Positions 44,874-55,985 of a DNA stretch of 64,000 nt are shown here, piece by piece. The stretch's first letter is position 1, and the number at the start of each line of letters is the position of its first letter. Both the position numbers and the translations under genes were made by a program. The notes under the pieces were generated by a model, which was not told the origin of the DNA, searched no databases, and saw only the letters and a program-made list of their open reading frames with translations. The DNA is taken from the NCBI RefSeq assembly GCF_037042905.1, contig NC_087251.1:40048373-40112372 (forward strand). The letters are read 5' to 3'. This DNA is from Lytechinus pictus. Its lineage: Eukaryota; Echinodermata; Echinoidea; Temnopleuroida; Toxopneustidae.

Positions 44874-46888
44874 CAGGGGCGGATCCAGCCTTCGTCACTG
44901 CATGGGGGGGGGGGGGGCCGGAATTTTTTTCAGCCATATTTTCCCCGATCGGCCGCTCGAAGATGATTTTTTTTTTGTTTCTTTGAAGGGGGTAGTCCTA
45001 TAAGTCACTTCTTAGCTTTATTCTTTAAATCAACATAAATATATAATATCATAATCCTTATTTCATAATGCGAGCGCGAAGCGAGAGCAAATTTTTTTTA
45101 AAATTAAATGTATTTTTTCCTAAAGTTTGAACATTCTGAAAAAATGATGTGCCTGCAATAATTACTATGAACGCGAAGTGCGAACAGAAATTTTTGATAC
45201 ACGTTTTGAACTGATCGGAAAGGTAGGCCTACCTGTTAAAGCTTTTTGCAGTTAGCCATGACGTTGCATATTTCAACAATCAAATAATGCGAGCGCGAAG
45301 CGCGAACTGTAAAATTTTGACATTTCTACATAAACAATAGAAAATTTTAATCAATTTTTGTAATCATGAACAGGATAGCTATATAACTAAATAATTGATG
45401 CGAGCGCGAAGCGCGAGCGGAAAATTGTAGTTTTAGACCTAGAACGGGACTCTATTTATTTTTTGTAAATCATGAAAAGGATGAGTAAGAGGGGATCTTC
45501 CTACATTATTAATGCGAGCGCAAAGCGCGAGCAGAAAATGTTTGTATACGTTTTGAACTGATCGAAAAGTGCCTTTTAAGGACTGCTTGCACTTAGCCAT
45601 GAAGACGTTACATATTTCAACAATCAAATAATGCGAGCGCGAAGCGCGAGTGGAAAAAATCGAGATTTAGACCTAGAACAGGACACTCTATTCATGTTTG
45701 TAAATCATGAAAGGGGTGAGAAAGGGGGGATATTCCTACATTAATAATTCGAGCACAAAGGGCGAGCAGAAAATGAACCAAATGAACATGCGCGCGCGTG
45801 TTTCAGATTTAGACCTAGAATCTAGGCATTCTAAATACATCTTTAATCATTAAAATATTTGATATTCCGATCTGAAAAGGGGGGTCAATTTCAGCTTTAT
45901 ATTTCAAACACTTTGTAGGAAAATTGTAAGGTGGATATAAATCGCACTTGATAAAGAGCTGATATTTTTCATTATTACTTTGAGTTTGAGACATAGGACC
46001 GTTACATCCTTAGGACATGTTATCATATGAATATGATGACTATATATCTTCCTATTCATCTTGCTAAGCGCAAATTTAAACAAAAGGGACAATTTAATTA
46101 TTAAATTGATATCTTATTTGTTAATCAATGCATAATGAGGGCGCAGAATCTCATGATATTTTGTCCTAAACACTGTACATTTCAAGTACTGTTTTATTAT
46201 GAATAGGATTCATCAGTAATCAGTTGATATATTTTTAACCATTAATGCGAGCGCAAATCGCGAGCCGAAATTTTTGATAAACTGTCATGAAAAGGGGATT
46301 TTAAATAGTTTGATATATAATCGATATTGAGACATACATAACCCACCAATCAAAATGCAAGCATGGCAGCGCTAGCTGATACGTTTTGACAATCAGACCT
46401 GAAAAGGGATATTTTAAAAACTTTATGGAATACATGAAAATAATAGGTACCTGATAAATAAAAATTCGCGAGCGCGCAGCGAGAGCGGAAAATGTTAATA
46501 TAAACTGACATTTTTACAGAGCACTTTTTAAAAATCAATTTGTAAATCAGTCAAATTAATGAAAGTTCGATTTCCGAGGAGAAATATGTTTTGTATATTG
46601 ACTTCCAAATTTGATATTTAAGCTCCATGTTGAACAAGATATGTGAATCACTTAACAGGCAATGCGAGTGCGAAGCGCGAGCGAAAATTTTATATAGTGA
46701 CATGAAATATTTTTTTTCCAAGTCTTCCTCTCATCTTATTTTATTCACTCGTCTTCCTCCTCTTCTTTTTTCTCTTTTCTTTTCCTTCCTTTTTTCTTTC
46801 TTTCCCTTTTTTTTTCTGATTTTGCTCCGCCAATAGGGGGGGGGGGGGGGGGGCGGGCCCCACGGGTCCCCACCTGGATCCGCCTATG
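44874..46888. mobile_element. Non-autonomous element with CAGGGGCGGATCCAG ends
   Basis: Left caggggcggatccagcc and right reversed cataggcggatccaggtg. G-runs lie just inside both ends. It splits the minisatellite, with ggaggag at both borders. The interior is a chain of ~110-120-bp degenerate modules each headed by aatgcgagcgcgaagcgcga gc (e.g. 45069, 45287, 45400, 45512, 45632, 46244, 46660), usually followed by aaaattttgac and gacctagaa..gga. Probably hAT-like from the end sequence; no transposase. Confidence 0.75.
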
Positions 46889-47304
46889 GAGGAGGGATGG
46901 AGATGATATAAGGTTTATAGAGATGAGGGGGTTACAATTAAGAGACGAGGGGGGAGATGTTGAGGAGTGGTGAAGATGATGAGGAGTGGGGAGATGCATG
47001 AGAGGAATAGGATGATGAGGTGGATGGAGATGATGTGGAAGGGTTGGCATGAGGAAGCGTGGAGATGATGAGAGGAGGGATTGAGATGAAAGGTGGATGG
47101 AGATGCGAAAATGGTTGGAGATGACGGGAATGGAGATGATGAGGAGGGTGGAGATATAAGGGGGGAATAGAGATGAAAAGGGGGTGATTATCATCACAAA
47201 CATCACCTCCAGCACCAACTTCATCATCATTATCATCGCCACCACCATCATCATCATTATCATGAGTCACTGATCATGACCATATCATAATCACCATCAT
47301 ATTA
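46889..47304. repeat. GATGGAGATGAT minisatellite, right part, then CAT-rich microsatellite
   Basis: ggatggagatgatg-type units to ~47185, then the strand sense flips to catcatcattatcatc and accaccatcatc up to 47304. Confidence 0.8.
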
Positions 47305-47865
47305 CCCGGGGGCCACTTACACTGACGAGTGGATACCATGCGCGACCAAAAAAAAACACGTAAAAAGGATGTAAAAAAGATAGGGTACGTTACGTATGCG
47401 TATCGTGATAAGGGTGTCAAAAAATAATGAAAAAAGGGTATTTATTTTGCTAGGAAAGCTATACGTGTTTAGGGTCAAATTTGGGAGGATGATAAAACAA
47501 AATTAAAATGTTTTAATGTTAGGTGGGCCCCATAGAGATGTATACTAATTACGCTAATTAGTATACATCTCTATGGTGGGGCCGTACTAAACCAAATGGT
47601 GTGTAAAGGTAAAACCGACGACCGACGGACCCGTGACATTATAATAAAATATCGCTGTACTTGTTTAGGGGTTCATTTCAGGGAATACCTGTCAAGAGTA
47701 TCGTTTTGTTTCAAATACTTGTTAAGGGTAGGGTTTCAGACGCCAATACTTGTTAAGGGGTGCATTTTCAGAATAATGGAAAATGCGTGTCAGTTTAGGG
47801 TGCTTTTCGAGACCCCATGGTTGCGCATGGTATCCACTCGTCAATGGAAGTGCCCCCCCCCCGGG
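47305..47865. mobile_element. hAT-like element of the 21100 family, copy with inner palindrome
   Basis: Left cccgggggccacttacactg acgagtggataccatgcg and right gcatggtatccactcgtcaa tggaagtgcccc. aatacttgttaaggg words at 47650-47800. Compared with the 21100 copy it has an extra ~55-bp palindrome at 47526-47583, whose arms are 21 bp with a 3-base loop (cgc). A clear 8-bp duplication is not seen. Confidence 0.8.
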
Positions 47866-48477
47866 TCATGAACACCAATTATATAGCGGAATATCAGAAT
47901 TGCGAGACACGACAAACTGGAAAGCTGCCATAGCCAAGAAGTCATTGCAATTCCATGGCTTTTCCATGACCAAAATCACCTTTCCATGACTTTTCACCAA
48001 TTTTTTCGAATTCCTTGACTTTCCATGACCACAAAATTTTCCAGGATTTTCCATGACTGTGGGAACCCTGCATATATTTCTGATCGACAGCTATAGTCGG
48101 CACCCATTATGCTTGATGCTACGTCCTGGGGAGTGTTTCATAAACATTTTTTGTCGGACAAGTTGTCAGATCTGACAACTTTCCTTAATTCTGATTGGCT
48201 CGAGGCACTGTTACGTAACTGTCGGATAAAACAGCAGTGGCATAACAGGCGGGGGGCAGGGGGGCAAGATGCCCCCCTGGCGGAGTTCACCGGGGAAATA
48301 AAAAAACGGGAAAAAGAAAGAAAGGGGGAGAAAGAAAGAAAGAAAGGGAAAGGGTAGGAAAAAAGGAAAGGGGAAAAGGAAAGGAAAAGAAAAACTAAGG
48401 AAAAACATGAAAATAGAAAACGGAAAACGGGAAAAGGAAGGAAAGAAAAACATGTGAGAAAGAACAATTCTCTTCGA

Positions 48478-50287
48478 CAGTGGCGTACCGTGGGTCACGG
48501 CATTGGGGGGCACCAGCAAATATTTTGAGTCACTTAGAGAGCGCGCAAAGCGCGCTCAGTTGCCAGGTATACTGACATAATAGAGACATTTTAAGGACAG
48601 TGCCATTAAACGGATATGTATCTCACTGATCACATAATGCGAGCGCGAAGCGCGAGCTGAAATTTTTTAAAATTCAGACCTAAAAAGGGACATTATAAAC
48701 AAATTTTTGTAATCATAATACGTACCTGTCTCACTAAACAAACAATGCGAGCGCAAAGCGCGAGCTGAAAGTTTTGTATATGTTGACCCCAAACAAGGAC
48801 AGTTTAAGGACTATATTTTGGGAATCCAATAAGAGTATACATATCTCACCATAGTCATCTAATGCGAGTGCTAAGCGCTTGCTGACTTTGTTTGAATAAT
48901 ATACATCTAAACACATGAAGCACTTTTTGTAGTCATTATAATCATGATCATCATATGCATCTCGATCACTAGTCAAATATTAAGAGCGCGAAGCGCGAGC
49001 TGAAAATTTAGGAAATTTAGACCTGAAGAGGGGCATTCTAAGGCCTGCTTGTAGGAATTCACGAAAACCATGCTTATTTTACTAACCAAATGATGCGAGC
49101 GCGAAGCGCAAGATGAAATTTTTTAATATTCAGATCAGAAAAAGGGACATTTTAAGGTCTGATTTTAGGAATTCATGAAGAACATACATATCTCACCAAT
49201 CCACGAATGCAAACGTAAGCACGGACAGGAAATGGTTTATATTAAGACCTTAAAATGGGGCAATCACTTTAATTAAAGGTCAAGTCCACCCCAGAAAATT
49301 GTTGATTTGAATCGATAGAGAAAAATCAAACAAACATAACGCTGAAAATTTCATCGAAATCAGATGTAAAACAAGAAAGTTATGACATTTTTAAGTTTCG
49401 CTTATTTTTCACAAAACAGTTAAATGCACAACTCAGCGATATGCAAATGAGAGAGTCGATGATGTCCATCACTCACTATTTCTTTTGTTTTTTATTGTTT
49501 GAATAATACAATATTTCAATATTTACAAATTTGACAAAAAGGACCAACTTAACTTAACCATAAACTGTTAAAATAATGACAATTCTACATGTTCAGGGAG
49601 AAATAAAACTTTGTTTCACTTGAAAAGGAGGAGAAATTTAGAATATTTCATATTCAATATAATAAAATACAAAAGAAATAGTGAGTGGGTGACGTCATCA
49701 GTCTGCCAATTTGCATACCGACCAGGATGTGCATATAACTGTTTTGTGAAATTAAGCGAAACTTTAAAATGCCATAACTTTCTTATTTTGCATCCGATTT
49801 TGATGAAATTTTCAGTGTTTTGCTTGTTGGATTTTTCTCCTTTTTTTCAAATCTACTTTTTGTTGGGGTGGACTTGTCCTTTAAGTAGTCATGAAAAAGA
49901 AGCATATGTCAATACATAAAACAATAATAATTTGAAGTGCGAGGAAATATATTTTGTGTATATTGACTTGAAAACGGGAGGTTTTAGTACAACAGGATTA
50001 TATATCTTGTTAAACAGACAATGCGAGGACCAGGAACAATGAAGACATAGCCTAGGCCCTGCGCAAATTAGGCCTATGTTTCATAAATTTATGATTTTTT
50101 AATGTAATATAACATAACATAATTATAATATGATATAACATTATAATTAGCAATAATTTATTCTTTCCCCAGTATGTTTCTCTCCCTTTCTCCCTCTTTT
50201 TCTCTTTTCCCCCGTTTTTTTTTTGGCCAGCCGATTGGGGGGGGGGGGCACGTGCCCCCCATGCCCCCCCCCGTAGTTACGCCACTG
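48478..50287. mobile_element. Inner hAT-like element, CAGTGGCGTA ends, inserted in the complex
   Basis: Left cagtggcgtaccgtgggtca cgg, right reversed cagtggcgtaactacggg. Flanks CTCTTCGA (48470-48477) and CTCCTCGA (50288-50295) make a near-perfect 8-bp duplication. The interior again holds GCGAGCGCGAAGCGCGAGC-headed modules (48537, 48638, 48745, 48861, 48984, 49093) and the TTAA MITE at 49273-49884. Confidence 0.8.
49273..49884. mobile_element. TTAA-flanked MITE, copy 2
   Basis: TTAAAGGTCAAGTCCACCCC at the left, GGGGTGGACTTGTCCTTTAA at the right. Innermost of four nested elements. The interior matches the copy at 7648 closely, including gtgcatataactgttttgtg. Confidence 0.9.
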
Positions 50288-52831
50288 CTCCTCGATACAC
50301 AAATAAATACAATAGCATGATTAGCAAGACGGAAATAAATTAAAGATGACAAAAAGGCAAACAACAGCTGAAAATGAAGGTAGAATGGAATGAGTCAAAA
50401 TATAAATTGGAAAATAAAGAAAAGGAACAAGACATTAACACTGCCGGGCTGCCGAGGATTGAAGATAACGAGCGGGAAGAAAGATGGATAATGTCGTATG
50501 AAAGTCTGTTATTACTTGCTAGATCTCCAAAGCTACCGGGGGCTCTATCCAAGAGCCCATGTAAAAATCAAATTTTGTGATAGATTTTGACATAATGTTA
50601 AAAAGATAATATCATATTCACCCTCCTCTCTTTCCTTTTTTCTCTCTTTTTTTGTACGCCACGGTGAACAGGATTTTTGTTATGATTGTGAGCATCAGGG
50701 CGAAGCTCTATATGCTCGAGTATGGCGCGCTTCTGGCAAGAAGTAGCTTAATATAGGTCCCGAGCGAGCGAAGCGAGCGAGATAAAAAAAATCACCTTTT
50801 CATGAGAATCTAACATAAAGATAGATTTTAACGTGATATTCAGAAAAATATAATACACTTTCCTTTCTTTCCTTATTTTTTGTTTGGTTGTAGAACTTTT
50901 GGGGGCCTTGGTCCAAACTCATCCATATAACAGTGCTTTATGGGTGGGGTCCAGGGCAGAGCCCCGGAACCTCTTGATATCAAATCCATTTTAAACCCGT
51001 TACAGATGGCCACTTATTTTAATCAAATTGCGTGTATATTTATATAGCTGTAACACAACACATAAATTCAATGCAGTTGTGTATCGTAATCATCCAAATA
51101 TTGTGAAGGGCACACCAAAGCAAATGTGGGAAAATTTGTAAAAAGTCGCCAGCGAGCGAAGCGAGCCAGAAAAAAAAATGGCCTGTTAAAATGAAATTCT
51201 AATTATGTGATAGATTTTTACATCATTATAGCAAATATCATGTCATATATTTTTTTTTTCATTCATCTCATTTCGCTGCCTCCTTTATTTTCTTTTATTT
51301 CCCCTTGGCTGAGGAACCACCCCCGGTACGCCAGTCATTCAATGTAAAGCTTAATGCAGGAAGGGTCCATATAGGGGCCCGTTATAGAACCCATTAAAGG
51401 TTACAGATGAAGAGCCCCCACTGCACGGGAGATTGGAGATTTAGCAAGTTTATGATAGACTTTCATACGACATTATGCTATATACCATCCATTTTTCTTC
51501 CCGCTCGTTATCTCAATCCTCGGCAGCCCGGTAGTGTACGTTATCTTGTCCCTATTCTTTATTTTCCAATTTAGATTTTGGCTAATTCCATTCTGCCTTT
51601 ATTTCCCGCTTTTGTTTGCCTTTTTGTCATCTTCAATTTATTTCCCTGTCTTACTAATCATGCTAATGTATTTGTATATCGGGGCGAATTTTTCTTTCTC
51701 ACTTGTTCTTTTTTCCTTCCTTTTCCCGTTATCTTTCCGTTTTCCCTTTTTTTATGTATTTTCTTAGTTTTCTTTTCCCCTTCCCCTTTCCCCTTTTTTC
51801 TTTCCTTTCCCTTTCCCTTTCTTCCCCCCCCCTTTTTTTTCTTTTTCCCTTTTTTTTTAATTTTCCCGGTGAGCTCCGCCAGGGGGGGCAGCTTGCCCCC
51901 CCTGCCCCCCCGCCTGTTACGCCACTGCCTTTAAAGGGCTCTATAACGGGCCCCTATATGGACCCTTCCTGCATTAAGCTTTATGTTGAAGCACTGGCGT
52001 ACCCGGGGGGGGGGGGGTACCACAGCCAAGGGAATATAAAAGAAAATAAAGGAGGCAGCGAAATGAGATGAATGAAAAAAAATATGTATATGACATGATA
52101 TTTGTTATGATGTAAAAATCTATCACAATTACAATTTCATTTCAAAAGGCCATTTGCTATGTGTGCCCCCTCAAAATATTTGGATTATTACGGTACATAA
52201 CCGCACTGGATTTATGTGTTGTGTGCCCTTGTGTGAAAGCTATATGAATATAAACGCAATTTGATTAAAATTAGTGGCCATCTGTAAGGTTTAAAATGGC
52301 TTTTATATCAAGAGGTTCTGGGGCGCACTGTTTTATGGATAAATTGGACCATGGCCCCCAAAGTTCTACAACTAACCACCCCCCCAAAAAAAAAAGAGGA
52401 AAGAAAGAAAAGCATGCAAGCCAAAGGAAAACTGTATTATATACTTTTTTTAATATATCACGTCCAAATCTTTCATGTTAGATTCTCATATGAAAAGGTT
52501 TTTTTTTTTTATCTCGCTCGCTTCGCTCTCTCGGGACTTAAAAGGAAAGAGAGAAGGATGAAATATGATATTATGTCAAAATCTATCACAAAATTTGATT
52601 TTTGCAATAAAATTATCAAAATTTTTGCTCGCTCGCATTTATATTTCTTTGTACGATACACCATACCACCCCCTCAAAATTTTTGCCTCATGACGCCATT
52701 GCCTGTTCCATGATATGACCGGGAAATTTTTGGCTCTTGCCCCCCCCCCCCCCCCCCCTCCCCGGCCACCAACCCCTGTTACGCCCCTGTAAAACAGGAC
52801 TTGTCGGATACAAGTCCTTCATGAAACTCCC

Positions 52832-53754
52832 TTGCTTTGTTGTAGTTCCAATTTAGGGCCTAAGTTTTCATTTCAGATGGTAACCTTACAAGATACCATA
52901 TTATATAAATACGGATGACTAATCGCCACTCCCAACATAACAACAAGAAGAGAAGTTATTTCATTTAGACGATTCCATTTTAATTATAGGGGTTATCTTG
53001 TAGATGATGATTATTATTATTATTTTTAACTTGGTTTAGCCATATCCATGAAAGTAATTTTTGAAAAAAATAATGAATATTTTTCACAGTTTTATTTCAG
53101 ATAGTATTATTTCTATTTTTTTTTTTCTTAGAAAGACTTATAAAAATCTGATAGACCCTATGGGCAGGCGCCTATGCCCCGAAAATATTTGCAAGCTCCA
53201 GCTAGCTCCAGATATGCAGATCCAGCCAGCGCGCGTTCTACAAATTTTGGTAACTGCCCTGTAATTCACGGCATAATTAACCTCGCAAGACCGACGTATT
53301 TTCACACTTTCAAAGAGAAATCAGAGGTGATATTTAATGATTTATTAAACCTTGTTATTGTTTTCATTTGTGTTATGATCTTTCATTACTCTCAGCTTTC
53401 TTCACTTCTTCATTACTTTTAATCTTATTCACTTCTTGTGTCTGTCTGACGTGTTCACCAACCATTTTCTTGCCATCGGCATCGCACTGACTGGCCGCAC
53501 AAGGGACAAGCAGCCTACGGTATATCGGTAGGGTGTCTGAAGCCACACTGAAAAGTGTCAGCATAAAACAGGCTGATTTAGGGGAAAATATGGCACATTT
53601 TTTCGGGGAAGTTCAGGCTACTAGAAAAATGTGATCTGAATTGATTATTAACTTGTGTTTGGCATGTATGGAAAGAGAAAATTCAGGGGCTTCTTTTGAC
53701 AGTAAGGACAAGTTTATATATATGATCATTTTAAATAAGGAATAAAGGATCATT
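52832..53754. other. Intergenic, nothing recognised
   Basis: AT-rich. The short open frames here have no recognisable homology. Confidence 0.4.
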
Positions 53755-54369
53755 TACCGTAAGGGTACTAGTATTCAACCCGTTTGGAGAGTTTCCTCAA
53801 ATATATAGAAATATAGAATTTACCTGAATTTCAGACCCGTCTTATTTCCAAGAGCAAATGCTGGTTATTCTTTTTCCGTTATTTTTTTCTTCAACCAGTT
53901 GACTGTGTGCGCGGGCGATCGAATTATACGGCGACGGATTTTAGTACTAGTATTCAACCCGTCGGCACTAGTATTCAACCTAGCGATGAAAGATGGCCCT
54001 GTCTCTCAATCTGCCCTTGTCCCATCCGACTATGGACTAGACCATTTGAGATGAGACCAAACAGGGAATTAATCAAAGCCAGAGACTTACATAGATCTAG
54101 ATCTAATTTAGCAATCTAAACCCTTTTGAGATTTGCTATCAATCCTCACTAGGTTGAATACTAGTACCATTCAGTGCAAAAGGCCATCGCCGCATAATTC
54201 GATCCTCCGCGCATACAGTCGACAGATTGATAAAGAAAATACCGACAACAGATTACCCTGGACATAACAAAGGTATGAAATTAAGATAAATTCCCTATTT
54301 CTAAATATTTTGGGGAATATGTCAAAATCTTTGAATTATGCCGGGTTGAATACTAGTACCCATACGGTA
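53755..54369. mobile_element. Foldback with TACCGTA.GGGTACTAGTATTCAACC ends
   Basis: Left taccgtaagggtactagtat tcaacccg, right reversed taccgtatgggtactagtat tcaacccgg. The word ACTAGTATTCAACC occurs at 53768, 53945 and 53966 forward, and inverted at 54150 and 54344. Further in, gcgggcgatcgaattatacg gcga pairs with tcgccgcataattcgatcct. About 615 bp, non-coding. Confidence 0.85.
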
Positions 54370-55093
54370 CTAGACTTAGACTTAGAGGTAAATTGCAACC
54401 CCTTATTTTTGTGTGTGTTGAGATTGCCATTTCTCCATGCGTTTTCTATGGGAAAATGAAATTTCTGTTTTGCACAATTTTTTTCACTTTGTCGCAATTT
54501 TTCATTGTGATCTGGTTTCCAAATCTTTATAAAAATCATACCATCAGATAGAGCATAAAAAATCCTATTCATTTATTGGACTCTAATTATGGACAGGTTT
54601 TTGGCATTAATAATAAATTTATAATTAACAGCTCTCGGAAGCTAAAAATTTGGATTTGTGTGTGTCCATTTCTTAACTACACAGTCTATGGCAGAGAAAT
54701 GCTGAAAATTTACCTAATTTCATTCTTCTTTTTTGCAGCCAATAATTGGATTTTTTTCAAAAATGTTACATTTCTGTCAGTCTGAAGGTCATTTCTCTTC
54801 AAATTCACAAAGAAAATGTGATATTTTCTTGAAATAAGAAAAATAATTTTTTTCTCCAGACACCCTAAATTTTCTAATAGCGGTACCCCTCGGCTCTCCA
54901 CGAAAAACAATTATTTTCGTGCGCGACAAATTATGATTCCAGACGCGCGTCGGACGGGTGAAGATATTAAACAAATACCGGTATATCAGGCTTTGAGAAA
55001 GTATAGTGGAATTATTTATCCGAGGTTGGTCTGACAACTACTAAATACTATTTTTCCCGAGGGGCGAAGCCCCGAAGGAAATAGTAATTAGTA
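54370..55093. other. Intergenic, mostly featureless
   Basis: AT-rich. Near 54895-55030 there are extra ccggacgcgcg-like words (gattccagacgcgcgtcgga cgggtgaagatatt) that belong to the same family as the element starting at 55094. Confidence 0.45.
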
Positions 55094-55985
55094 TGGCAGT
55101 GTATCCTATTACCGGACACCTTTATTTCAGTGCTTTAAAAATGAAAAACTAGAGGAAATACAATCAAGAAATATTTGCACTTGCTATTCCAAATATTATG
55201 AAAATTATGAATATGATAAAATTATTTCATATTTACCAACCGTTTTCTTTGCATCGCAATTGTCGCATACCCCTCCACGAAAAAGTTATTTTCGCGCGTG
55301 ACAAATTACATCATGATTCCGGACGCGCGCCGGACGGGTAAAGATATTCTTCATTATAATGATGTAAGAAAGAATTTGTGTGAATTTTTCTTCATATATC
55401 ATATCATGCATAAATTCTAAGCTTATGTTTTGTTTTTTTTCACATCAAATCTGAGCAGATGTTGGTAATAAATTTGTGTTTGATAAATTTTATTTTGACT
55501 TCTCAGCTGCATGTTCCATGCCCATGGCACTTTCCAATACTATGCTCGTTCGTATCGTAACGCTCATCAGGTTTGATGCGCTGTCGATCGATGGTCGACG
55601 GCTATAGTCACGGTAAACCTCGGGCACGGTATACCTCGAGTCTAGCCGTCGGCGATTAACCACAATACACCACACTTCATCATTCGATCGAAGGAGAGGA
55701 CGGGACTGAAATTCGGCAAAATCAGGCCCATTTTTCCATCAGAAAATATATCAATTGTTAATGCAAAACTACGTTATATGATATTTAAATCATTTTCTGT
55801 CATTTTAGAGATAAATAAGGTAAAAATTGGATTTTTTCGCCTTGTTTTAGCAATCTTGTTCTATGAATTGCTCTGTGAAATTGAATTGCGGAAGTCTTAC
55901 GGTACAAAATTGTTTTCGTACGCAGTACTATGCGCGTCCGGAATCATAATAGTGTCCGGTAATACAATACGTAACTGTACTATAG
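55094..55985 (-). mobile_element. Element with TATTACCGGACAC ends, copy 2 (inverted)
   Basis: Left ggcagtgtatcctattaccg gacacc, right gtgtccggtaatacaatacg taac. The interior is the reverse complement of 33224-34092. Inside, ccggacgcgcgccggacggg precedes aagatattctt. Confidence 0.8.

Larger units (their letters stand above)
48235..52789. mobile_element. hAT-like foldback complex with 8-bp duplication TAAAACAG
   Basis: Ends CAGTGGCATAACAGG and, reversed, CAGGGGCGTAACAGG. Blocks A (48235-48477), B (50296-50530), C (50560-51420), then B' (51430-51690), A' (51690-51927), C' (51930-52660), where primes are reverse complements, then a right end to 52789. A/A' include a purine-rich and a matching pyrimidine-rich tract of ~170 bp. 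Non-coding; the open frames in the purine tracts are composition effects. Confidence 0.75.
48128..52831. mobile_element. MITE (GGGGAGTGTTTCAT ends) split by a 4.5-kb nested insertion
   Basis: Left ggggagtgtttcataaacat then ttgtcggacaagt, right acttgtcggatacaagtcct tcatgaaactccc. Same family as 2969-3127. The piece 48235-52789 is inserted in it, with the 8-bp duplication TAAAACAG at 48227-48234 and 52790-52797. Confidence 0.85.

Noticed and set aside
44674..45003. Several overlapping open frames on both strands
   Set aside because: They run through the same minisatellite and a G-run and have no domain-like sequence.
46745..47263. 172-codon open frame on the - strand
   Set aside because: It is the complement of the GATGGAGATGAT minisatellite plus homopolymer runs. 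Its Ser/Pro/His-rich product is a composition effect.
48138..48519. Phe/Ser-rich open frames on the - strand
   Set aside because: They come from the polypurine tract at the end of a transposable element.
51534..52071. Phe/Leu-rich, membrane-like open frames
   Set aside because: They read through a polypyrimidine tract in the right arm of the foldback; hydrophobicity here reflects T-rich codons.
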